From positions 1 through 7,119 of the forward strand of contig JAFACJ010001146.1 of assembly GCA_023425615.1 (NCBI GenBank): a DNA stretch of 7,119 bases, in the 5' to 3' direction. Shown piece after piece: positions 1 to 5,113 of this stretch (the stretch's first letter is position 1; each line of letters opens with the position of its first letter). A model generated the notes under the pieces. That model did no database searches. It had not been told where the DNA came from and saw only the letters and a list, made by a program, of their open reading frames with translations. The position numbers and the translations under genes were made by a program. This DNA is from Actinomycetes bacterium (GTDB lineage: Bacteria; Actinomycetota; Actinomycetes; Streptosporangiales; Streptosporangiaceae).

Positions 1-1145
1 TCCCAGGAGTCCATGCCGACCTGGACGGCGGGGCCCAGCGCGTAGTCCCGCTGGGCCAGGAAGACCTGCTGGCCGAGGACGTCCCAGCGGGCTCCCGAGG
101 CGCGCAGGCCGGACTCCAGCCACTTCAGCTGGCGGGAGCCGAGCATACGGTGGGACTTGGACGTACGTGAGTCGCAGCCGGTGCGCATCCAGTCGTCGCA
201 GGGCTGGTCGGTGCGGTACTGGCGGGTGTCGAGCAGGTGGAACGACGCAAGGGAACCCCACGAGAGCTTCCGGAACAACTGCATCTTCGTTCCCGACGGG
301 CGGGACGACGCACGCAGCGGCATGTTCTCGTAGTAGGCGCGCATCGCGGCCTTCTTGCGGGCGGTGAAACCGGGGACTTTCGAGCCGGGCGTGCTCCCGG
401 CCCAGTTGTCCTCCAACTCGTGGTCGTCCCAGACGACGGCCCAAGGGGCGATGGCGTGGGCGGCACGCAGGTCGGGGTCGCTCTTGTACTGGGCGTGCCG
501 GCGCCGGTAGTCGGTGAGCGTCTGGCATTTGCCGCCCGTGTGCCGACGTACGACGCCGTTCGCGCCGCCGTAGGAGCCGGGCGCGTACTCGTACATGTAG
601 TCGCCCAAGTGGAGCACCAGGTCGGGATGCTGCTCGGCCATGCGCCGGTAGGCCGTGAAGTACCCGTGCTCGTAATGCGCGCAGGAGGCCGCGGCGAACG
701 TCATCGGCGTCAGCGCCCCGGCGGCCGGGGCGGTGCGGGTACGGCCGGTGGGAGACAAGTGTCCTTGGGCGCGGAAACGGTAGAAGTACTCGCGTCCTGG
801 TTCCAGACCGGACGGTTCGACATGCACCGCGAAGCCGCCGGACGCACGTGCGGTGACCGTGCCTCGGCGTACGATCTGGCGGAATCTCGGGTCCGTGGCC
901 ACCTGCCACTGCACTTCGACGGCCTTGGAGCCCATCCCGCCCAGTCCGTCTTCCGCCAGCGGCCGTGGCGCGAGCCTCGTCCACAGCACCACCCCGTTGG
1001 GGCGGGGGTCGCCCGAGGCCACACCGAGCCGGAACGGGTCGGGTCTTGCCCCCGAGGCCGCAGCCACCGGCATGGTGGGCCCGCAGGCCAGTCCCAGGGC
1101 GGCGAGACCGCCCACCGAAATGGCGTTTCTGCGCGTTATCGTCAC
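1..1145 (-). CDS. phoD: PhoD-family alkaline phosphatase/phosphodiesterase, Tat-exported (C-terminus outside window)
   Basis: This is a secreted metallophosphoesterase that releases phosphate from phosphate esters outside the cell. I read 381 uninterrupted codons from GTG at 1145 to the window edge; the family is usually somewhat over 500 residues, so the C-terminus is missing. The N-terminus has a Tat-like signal: TRRNAIS at residues 4-10, a hydrophobic stretch to about 21, and a possible cleavage site near VAAAS (27-31). The PhoD N-terminal domain signature FRLGVASGDP (38-47) followed by GVVLWTRLAP (51-60) is clear. The catalytic domain shows SCAHYEHGY with Cys155, HLGDYMYEY with Asp182 and Tyr185, WDDHE (239-243) and LDTRQYRTDQPC (305-316); Cys155 matches the iron-ligand cysteine of the family. 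The visible part ends at MDSW, the expected DxWDGY region. No clear Shine-Dalgarno precedes GTG 1145. In-frame GTGs at 1163, 1169 and 1187 are alternatives, but all keep the twin arginine. Family assignment is near certain; the start is not. Confidence 0.95.
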   Translation of the reverse strand, partial: MTITRRNAISVGGLAALGLACGPTMPVAAASGARPDPFRLGVASGDPRPNGVVLWTRLAPRPLAEDGLGGMGSKAVEVQWQVATDPRFRQIVRRGTVTARASGGFAVHVEPSGLEPGREYFYRFRAQGHLSPTGRTRTAPAAGALTPMTFAAASCAHYEHGYFTAYRRMAEQHPDLVLHLGDYMYEYAPGSYGGANGVVRRHTGGKCQTLTDYRRRHAQYKSDPDLRAAHAIAPWAVVWDDHELEDNWAGSTPGSKVPGFTARKKAAMRAYYENMPLRASSRPSGTKMQLFRKLSWGSLASFHLLDTRQYRTDQPCDDWMRTGCDSRTSKSHRMLGSRQLKWLESGLRASGARWDVLGQQVFLAQRDYALGPAVQVGMDSW

Positions 1146-1238
1146 GATGTCAGTGCAGGTCACCGACACGAACGCCGGGTGAAGCACGGTTGAGCGGCTG
1201 ACGGATCCCAGAGGGCGGACGCTGTCACGCGGGCATTG
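1146..1238. other. Intergenic spacer between sulfotransferase stop and phoD start
   Basis: This 93-bp spacer separates two leftward genes. Besides the candidate PHO box it holds one copy of a 7-bp direct repeat (TGTCACG at 1223-1229); the second copy (1237-1243) lies 14 bp away and covers the sulfotransferase stop codon. I see no convincing terminator hairpin, so read-through from the upstream operon into phoD cannot be excluded. No clear -35/-10 pair stands out. Confidence 0.4.
1163..1195 (-). promoter_or_regulatory. Candidate PHO box (PhoP direct repeats) upstream of phoD
   Basis: Reading the minus strand, three consecutive 11-nt units start GCTCAAC (1195), CTTCACC (1184) and GTTCGTG (1173). 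Compared with the Streptomyces PhoP unit GTTCACC plus four less conserved bases, they match at 5, 6 and 4 of 7 positions, with exact 11-nt phasing. PhoP activation of phoD under phosphate limitation is established in Streptomyces, which makes the placement sensible. Against it: the box ends only 17 nt before GTG 1145, so transcription would have to be leaderless or nearly so. The consensus was compared by eye. Confidence 0.35.
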
Positions 1239-2459
1239 TCACGGGGAGGCGAAGGCGAAACGGCGGCGCAGCTCGTCCTCGTCGAGGCCGAATTCGGCGG
1301 CGCTGTAGCGGTGGACGCCCTTGGCGTGGCGGGGCCGGGCGGCGTGGTAGCGCGCGATCATGCCGTCCAGGTCGGCCGGAGGCTCGATCCCCACGGCGGC
1401 GTAGATACGTCGCAGGACCGGTGCCGTGGCCGTGACGAGATCCTGGTAGCGCACATCGACGAGCGCGGCGGACGGGTTGTGGAAGGCCGCCGCGCGACGC
1501 AGCCAGAGCTCCGTCTGGTCGGCTTGGAAGCGCCCGACGTCACGGGCGTCCACATCGTCGCTGTAGGTGGAGCGGAAGACGGCGAACAAACTGGCGCCGG
1601 AAGCAATGGTCTCGACGATGTCGCGGTGCAACCGCACGATGCACGCACCGGGAAAGGCGGCGGCGAGGTGGGGGAGTTCGGCTAGGTGGGCGGGTGCCTT
1701 CAGCAGCCAGCGACGGCCGTCACCCTGGTCGAGGATCTGCAAGGTCTCGCGGTGGCGGGCGTAGGAGGTGGAGAGATCCTGCTTCGCGAGCCAGTCGGTG
1801 TAGCCGTCGAGGCGCATGGTGGAGTTGAAACCCCAGTTGCGGAAGTCCGTTCCCATCGCCAGAACGCATTCCTCGGGCAGTCGGGAGCCGGATTCGTGGA
1901 CGGCCTCCAAGGTGGGATTGAGGAGATGGAGGAGGCCGTGGGCGCCGGAACCGGAGTCCAGGAGGGCTTCACGCTCCTTCCCCTCTACTCCGGCGAAACG
2001 CCACGGCGTGCTGAGTTCTGCGGGGAGCGGCGCGCGGAGACGGGGATCGGTGGCCAGCAGCCGGAACAAGAACGTCGTGCCCGTCCGCCAGCCGCCGACG
2101 ATGACGATGGGCGGGAGAAGGTCGCGTTCGGCCGTCTCCGGGTGGCGGGCCAGATGGCGGGCCATCGAGATCCGTGCCCTCAGACGGGTGGTGGCGGTGG
2201 TGAGCGCCGTTTTCACGCCGACGGCGTTCAGCCTTCCGTCCTGCTCCGCCGACGCGAGATAGCGTTCCAGGCCGTCGCGCCACTCGGACGGGTCGCCGAG
2301 GAGAGCCTCATCGGCGTCGCGGAGCGCGCGGGCCACGACGGCTCCGGCCGACTCCGCACCGAGACGGTACCGTTCGGGGCGGGCGGCACGATCCGCCTCC
2401 GCCGCGGCGTACACCGCCTTCGCCTCATCCGTGCGGGGAACCCCCTGCCAGAGCGTCAC
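1239..2459 (-). CDS. PAPS-dependent sulfotransferase family protein
   Basis: The 406-residue product belongs to the bacterial sulfotransferase family (Sulfotransfer_3 type). These enzymes move sulfate from PAPS to a hydroxyl or amino group of a small molecule, lipid or glycan in the cytoplasm. The 5'-phosphosulfate loop is PPIVIVGGWRTGTTFLFRLL (residues 116-135), with the family's R-T-G-T-T at 125-129. The 3'-phosphate motif is RLHRDIVETIAS, in which Arg279 and Ser287 have the classical 8-residue spacing. Between them lies the conserved WLLKAPAHLAELPHL (251-265). Residues 1-110 are a helical N-terminal extension, and no signal peptide or membrane segment is visible. The start is GTG 2459, preceded by GAGG in gcgaggtgagaa at good spacing. 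Its first bases overlap the stop codon of the DUF1214 gene (GTGA), which implies translational coupling and a shared operon. The acceptor cannot be predicted from sequence. Confidence 0.93.
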   Translation of the reverse strand: MTLWQGVPRTDEAKAVYAAAEADRAARPERYRLGAESAGAVVARALRDADEALLGDPSEWRDGLERYLASAEQDGRLNAVGVKTALTTATTRLRARISMARHLARHPETAERDLLPPIVIVGGWRTGTTFLFRLLATDPRLRAPLPAELSTPWRFAGVEGKEREALLDSGSGAHGLLHLLNPTLEAVHESGSRLPEECVLAMGTDFRNWGFNSTMRLDGYTDWLAKQDLSTSYARHRETLQILDQGDGRRWLLKAPAHLAELPHLAAAFPGACIVRLHRDIVETIASGASLFAVFRSTYSDDVDARDVGRFQADQTELWLRRAAAFHNPSAALVDVRYQDLVTATAPVLRRIYAAVGIEPPADLDGMIARYHAARPRHAKGVHRYSAAEFGLDEDELRRRFAFASP

Positions 2460-3595
2460 TTCTCACCTCGCAGATCCGCGACACGGCAGCGCCTGACCGA
2501 TGGAAGGCCGGGTTCCCGCTCGGGCCGCAGCCAGCGCAACACGACGATTCCCGACGGGCGGCCCTCGGTGTCCAGCCAGTCTCCTGCTTCGGGGCCCGGG
2601 TCCTCGGCGGCCAGCACGAAACGGTAGCGGCCGTCCTTGACGGTGGCCGTTCCTCCCGTACGGGACACGGGGCGGTGACGGTGGTCGAGGGAGTTCAGGA
2701 AGCGGCTGTAGAGCAGGATGTTCCAGTACCGGCAGGGCACCACGTCTCCTTCGAGTACCAGCGCCTCCCCCGGGGCCAGCTCCCAGCCGCCGCGCAGATA
2801 GTGGATGCCCGGCTCGGTGTAGACGGCTCCGGCCGTCATCTCCGACCAGTGCCGGATCTCGTTGGGCCGTGCCAGATCGGCGGCTGCCGCCGCCGCGAAA
2901 GCCGCCGGGAGGAAGGACACCGTCTGCGCCAGCCGGTGGAGGCGGTGCGCGAAGCGGGCCGGTTCGATGGACGGCGGTGGCGGCGCGGCCGGGCCGAGCC
3001 GTTCGATGGCGCACCATCCTTCCCCGTCCTCGGTCCCGCCGTCGTGGAAGTACCGCACCCACACGATGTTCGCCTTCTCGGGGAGCGGCAGCCAGTTGCC
3101 TTCCGCGGGCTTCTCTCCCCCGAGGACGACGGTGAAGGCACCCGAGTCGTCGTACCGCAGTTCGTCGCCGTCGAGCCGGGCGACGGCCTCCGCCGCCATC
3201 CCCGACCCGGCGTAGACGGTGATCGAGGCATAGACGGCGGCGCCGGGAGCACCGGTGATCCGGTAGCACCGGTCGTCGGCGATGTCCGCCACCCAGTAAC
3301 GGAAGTCCGGGTTGTCCATGAAGAACTTCTGCCGCCAGCCGTTGAACGGCACCAGCTCCGGTGCCTCCCTGTCCACCTCCCAGCGGGCGAGCTGGTTGTG
3401 CAGGCCCCGGGCCAGGGCGCGGAACCCGTCGGCCCGCTCGCGTTCGTCCAGCCCCTCGGTGTCGGCGGCGAGCCTCTCCCCCGCCGTCCGCAGGGCCGCC
3501 ACGAGTGCCTCCCACGCCTCCACCTCGGGCCGGTCCTCGGCCAAGACCGCCGCCTTTCCCGCTGTCGCGCGCCCCATTCTGGTGTCGACCGACAC
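2456..3595 (-). CDS. DUF1214-domain protein, first gene of the sulfotransferase operon
   Basis: The 379-residue product carries a C-terminal DUF1214 domain (about 262-357). Its landmarks are GIHYLRGGWELAPGEALVLEG (263-283), CRYWNILLYSRFLNSLDHR (288-306), DGRYRFVLAAEDPG (321-334) and NWLDT-like DWLDTEGRPSG (339-349), ending in VVLRWLRP. The N-terminal half (about 25-200) resembles the part that precedes DUF1214 in other actinobacterial proteins (WEALVAALRTAGERL; NPDFRYWVADI). There is no signal peptide or membrane helix. An alanine-rich stretch lies at 231-240. The biochemical role of the family is unknown. The 4-bp overlap with the downstream sulfotransferase gene indicates that the two proteins act together, perhaps one on the product of the other. 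GTG 3595 gives the longest reading but lies inside an inverted repeat and has no Shine-Dalgarno; ATG 3577 (residue 7) is an equally possible start. Family call is secure, function unknown. Confidence 0.9.
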   Translation of the reverse strand: MSVDTRMGRATAGKAAVLAEDRPEVEAWEALVAALRTAGERLAADTEGLDERERADGFRALARGLHNQLARWEVDREAPELVPFNGWRQKFFMDNPDFRYWVADIADDRCYRITGAPGAAVYASITVYAGSGMAAEAVARLDGDELRYDDSGAFTVVLGGEKPAEGNWLPLPEKANIVWVRYFHDGGTEDGEGWCAIERLGPAAPPPPSIEPARFAHRLHRLAQTVSFLPAAFAAAAAADLARPNEIRHWSEMTAGAVYTEPGIHYLRGGWELAPGEALVLEGDVVPCRYWNILLYSRFLNSLDHRHRPVSRTGGTATVKDGRYRFVLAAEDPGPEAGDWLDTEGRPSGIVVLRWLRPEREPGLPSVRRCRVADLRGEK

Positions 3596-3600
3596 CAGAA
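3577..3600. promoter_or_regulatory. Operator 1: 24-bp inverted repeat at the DUF1214 gene start
   Basis: TTCTGGTGTCG (3577-3587) and CGACACCAGAA (3590-3600) are exact reverse complements separated by 2 bp. Eleven perfect pairs around a short centre is the form of a binding site for a dimeric helix-turn-helix repressor such as TetR, GntR or MarR types. It contains GTG 3595 and touches ATG 3577, so bound protein would block initiation or early elongation of the operon. The core TCTGGTG-N8-CACCAGA is repeated in operator 2. A hairpin role in the short 5' end of the mRNA is an alternative. Confidence 0.7.
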
Positions 3601-3603
3601 ATA

Positions 3604-3625
3604 TCCGGTGACCACGATCACCGGA
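3604..3625. promoter_or_regulatory. Operator 2: 22-bp inverted repeat overlapping the predicted -10
   Basis: TCCGGTGA (3604-3611) and TCACCGGA (3618-3625) are exact reverse complements with a 6-bp centre. Written as TCCGGTG-N8-CACCGGA it has the same half-site and the same 8-bp gap as operator 1, differing only by C for T in each arm. The centres are 26 bp apart, about two and a half helical turns. It overlies the likely -10 box of the leftward operon promoter, a typical repressor position. The regulator is not identifiable in this window. Confidence 0.65.
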
Positions 3626-3642
3626 ATCCGGCCCGCCGTCAA
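3614..3642 (-). promoter_or_regulatory. Predicted promoter of the DUF1214-sulfotransferase operon
   Basis: On the minus strand TTGACG (3642-3637) matches the -35 consensus at five of six positions. A 17-bp spacer leads to GATCGT (3619-3614), a weak -10 with the key A2 and T6. Transcription would begin near 3607, giving a leader of about a dozen bases before GTG 3595, in line with the missing ribosome-binding site. Operator 2 covers the -10 and operator 1 the start of the transcript. Confidence 0.45.
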
Positions 3643-3661
3643 GGGGCGTGCCGCCGGGGGA

Positions 3662-3745
3662 TCAGCGGGCCCGGTCGTAGCGGGACTGCGCCGCCACGAT
3701 CTCCGGGAGGACCGCCTCCAGGAGATCGATCAGCTCGCGGCGCCG
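3662..3745 (-). pseudogene. C-terminal remnant of a transcriptional regulator (HxlR-like)
   Basis: On the minus strand 27 codons ending in TGA at 3662 read RRRELIDLLEAV then LPEIVAAQSRYDRAR. Almost every third base is G or C (only one codon, gat, ends otherwise), a bias that vanishes upstream of about 3746. The ending LPEIVAAQSRYD resembles the C-terminal tail of HxlR-family winged-helix regulators. Such regulators are often divergent from QorB-type genes (E. coli ytfH-qorB is the model), which is what lies immediately to the right here. No start codon or DNA-binding part remains. I infer that a deletion removed the rest of the gene and the intergenic promoter up to the ribosome-binding site of the neighbouring reductase. 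The real-coding signal is good; the family is tentative. Confidence 0.45.
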
Positions 3746-3759
3746 GAAGGGAGCCCGCA

Positions 3760-4284
3760 ATGATCGTCGTGACCGTAGCCACCGGACACCTGGGCCGCCT
3801 CGTCGTCGAGCGGCTGCTGGAGCTGGACGTGCCCGCGGAGCGGATCGCGGCCGCCGCGTTCGCCGGAGCCGACAGGCTCCTGCTGGTCTCCTCCCCCGGC
3901 GGCGACCGCGTCGCCCAGCACCGCAACGCCGTGGAGGCGGCGGCCTCCGCGGGGGTCGGCCTGCTCGCCTACACGAGCATCCTCAACGTCACCGCCTCCG
4001 GCATCGCGCTCGCCGCCGACCACAAGGCCGCCGAGGAGCTCATCGCCGGGTCCGGCCTGCCATACGTCTTCCTGCGCAACGGCTGGTACCTGGAGAACTA
4101 CACCGGGAGCCTCGCCGCCGCCCTCCAGACCGGCGCGGTCGTCGGCTCGGCGGGAGACGGCGAGATCTCCGGCGCCGCCCGCGCCGACTACGCGGCAGCG
4201 GCCGCCACCGTCCTCACCTCCGGCGTCCCGGCGATCACCGTTGTCCTCCGGGGGGCGTCACGGGGGGCGGACTCGGCGGAGTAG
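3760..4284 (+). pseudogene. Degenerate QorB/NmrA-like NAD(P)H-binding oxidoreductase (SDR family), internally deleted and truncated
   Basis: Intact members are about 280-290-residue NAD(P)H:quinone oxidoreductases of the atypical SDR (NmrA/QorB) group; this frame gives 174. The start ATG 3760 has a strong GGAAGGGAG six bases upstream. Three defects are visible. The nucleotide-binding motif TGATGxLG reads TVATGHLG (5-12), losing the first glycine. AERIAAA runs straight into AFAGADRLLLVSS (near residue 32), so the usual 30-40 residues with the second and third beta strands of the Rossmann fold are absent, in frame. After AARADYAAAAATVLTSG (139-155) homology stops, and a Gly/Arg-rich tail ends at TAG 4282, so the C-terminal substrate domain is gone. 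Retained blocks such as YTSILN (71-76), DHKAAEELI (87-95) and PYVFLRNGWYLENYTGS (101-117) identify the family. Codon bias is still normal, so the decay is recent. A short functional protein is possible but unlikely to bind NAD(P)H normally. Confidence 0.75.
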
Positions 4285-4321
4285 TCTCCGGGGCCGTACC
4301 TTGCACGGGGAGAGAAAGGGA

Positions 4322-4918
4322 GTGGCGCGGGTGGGATCCGGGGAAGAGACGCTGACGGCGGAGGGGCTCGGCTTTCGGGATGCGGCGCCCGCGGGGGAGC
4401 TCGGGTTCCGGGACGCGGTGCCCGCGGATGTGGCGGCGGTGGCCGCGCTGGTGCAGTCTGCCTATCGGGGTGACTCCAGCCGGCAGGGTTGGACGACCGA
4501 GGCCGATCTGCTCGACGGGCAGCGCACCGACGCCGCCGCCGTGCTGGAGATCGTCGAGGATCCGGCCTCCCGTGTGCTGCTGGCCGAGCGGGAGGGCGAG
4601 CTCATGGCCTGCTGCCAGCTGGAGCGGCGCGGTGCGGCAGCCTACTTCGGCATGTTCGCCGTCCGGCCCGGGTCCCAGGGGTCGGGTCTCGGCCGCCTCG
4701 TCCTGGCCGAGGCCGAACGCGCCGCCCGCGCCGACTGGGGCGCCGATGAGATGCAGATGACCGTGATCTCCATCCGCGCCGAGCTCATCGCCTGGTACGA
4801 GCGCCGCGGCTACCGGCACACCGGCCGCACCCTTCCCTTTCCCTACGACGACGAGCGCTTCGGCCGCCCCCGCCGCCCCGACCTGGAGTTCGTCGTCCTC
4901 ACCAAACCCCTCCCCTGA
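4322..4918 (+). CDS. GNAT-family N-acetyltransferase
   Basis: The 198-residue product is a GCN5-related acetyltransferase, transferring acetyl from acetyl-CoA to an amine on an unknown small molecule or protein. The fold begins at LGFRDAVPADVAAVAALVQSAY (28-48, beta1-alpha1). The acetyl-CoA motif A is FAVRPGSQGSGLGRLVL (112-128), containing Q-G-S-G-L-G at 119-124. Motif B-like IRAELIAWYERRGYRHTG (151-168) follows and the protein ends in LEFVVLTKPLP, as usual for the family. I chose GTG 4322 because GGGGAG (4305-4310) lies upstream at workable spacing; GTG 4331, nine bases on, is almost as good. The frame is open further upstream to 4241, but that part overlaps the degenerate reductase and has no family match. 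Residues 17-27 are a duplicate of 28-38. A possible -10 (TAGTCT, 4282-4287) overlaps the stop of the preceding pseudogene; I see no good -35. Confidence 0.9.
   Translation: MARVGSGEETLTAEGLGFRDAAPAGELGFRDAVPADVAAVAALVQSAYRGDSSRQGWTTEADLLDGQRTDAAAVLEIVEDPASRVLLAEREGELMACCQLERRGAAAYFGMFAVRPGSQGSGLGRLVLAEAERAARADWGADEMQMTVISIRAELIAWYERRGYRHTGRTLPFPYDDERFGRPRRPDLEFVVLTKPLP
4366..4427 (+). repeat. 33-bp in-frame tandem duplication in the GNAT gene
   Basis: Bases 4366-4394 and 4399-4427 match at 25 of 29 positions with a period of 33 bp. The encoded units are LGFRDAAPAGE and LGFRDAVPADV. Since the downstream copy continues into the conserved GNAT fold, the upstream copy is the extra one. Three of the four differences are transitions, so the duplication is not brand new. 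Confidence 0.8.
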
Positions 4919-4924
4919 CCCCCC

Positions 4925-4966
4925 GGCGTCCGTCACACGGCGTCCGTCACCTGGCATCCGTCGGCG
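4925..4966. repeat. Three tandem 14-bp direct repeats after the GNAT gene
   Basis: GGCGTCCGTCACAC (4925), GGCGTCCGTCACCT (4939) and GGCATCCGTCGGCG (4953) follow each other with an exact 14-bp period; the first two share 12 bases, the third is weaker. They lie just after the GNAT stop in the 195-bp spacer before the MFS gene. A perfect palindrome GTCCCCGGGGAC (4974-4985) follows. The rest of the spacer shows nothing else I can name apart from a weak TAGAAA (5033-5038). Function is unknown; regulatory binding or replication slippage are both possible. Confidence 0.6.
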
Positions 4967-5113
4967 GTGTTCCGTCCCCGGGGACTCGGGGGGCGCCCGG
5001 CCCTCCTCCGGTCGTCGGATGTGGGGTCCGGTAGAAAAGGGGAGAACGGGCGGTCGGGACGTACCCGGCATGATCCCGCCTGGGGTGAAGACGTCGGGCG
5101 GGGAAGGAAGACG

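Noticed and set aside
1080..1085. LGLAC in the PhoD signal as a lipobox
   Set aside because: Gly at -3 and Leu at -2 fit the lipobox poorly, and PhoD proteins are usually Tat-exported with signal peptidase I cleavage.
237..1193. A 318-codon plus-strand open frame
   Set aside because: It is antisense to the PhoD gene, whose frame carries all family motifs; no recognisable protein features.
2675..3763. A 362-codon plus-strand open frame, and a similar one at 1686-2627
   Set aside because: Both are antisense to the DUF1214 and sulfotransferase genes and have no family signature.
4251..4268. Repeated GGGGGGCG near the end of the reductase remnant as a recombination scar or insertion footprint
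   Set aside because: It is too short and too common in DNA of this composition; no element ends or target-site duplication are visible.
4241..4321. Longer N-terminus for the GNAT protein
   Set aside because: The frame is open, but this part overlaps the end of the reductase remnant and is Arg/Gly-rich with no GNAT similarity; GTG 4322 has a ribosome-binding site.
4967..5113. Longer N-terminus for the MFS protein
   Set aside because: It would add 49 basic, unstructured residues, whereas ATG 5114 has an excellent GGAAGGAAG ribosome-binding site.
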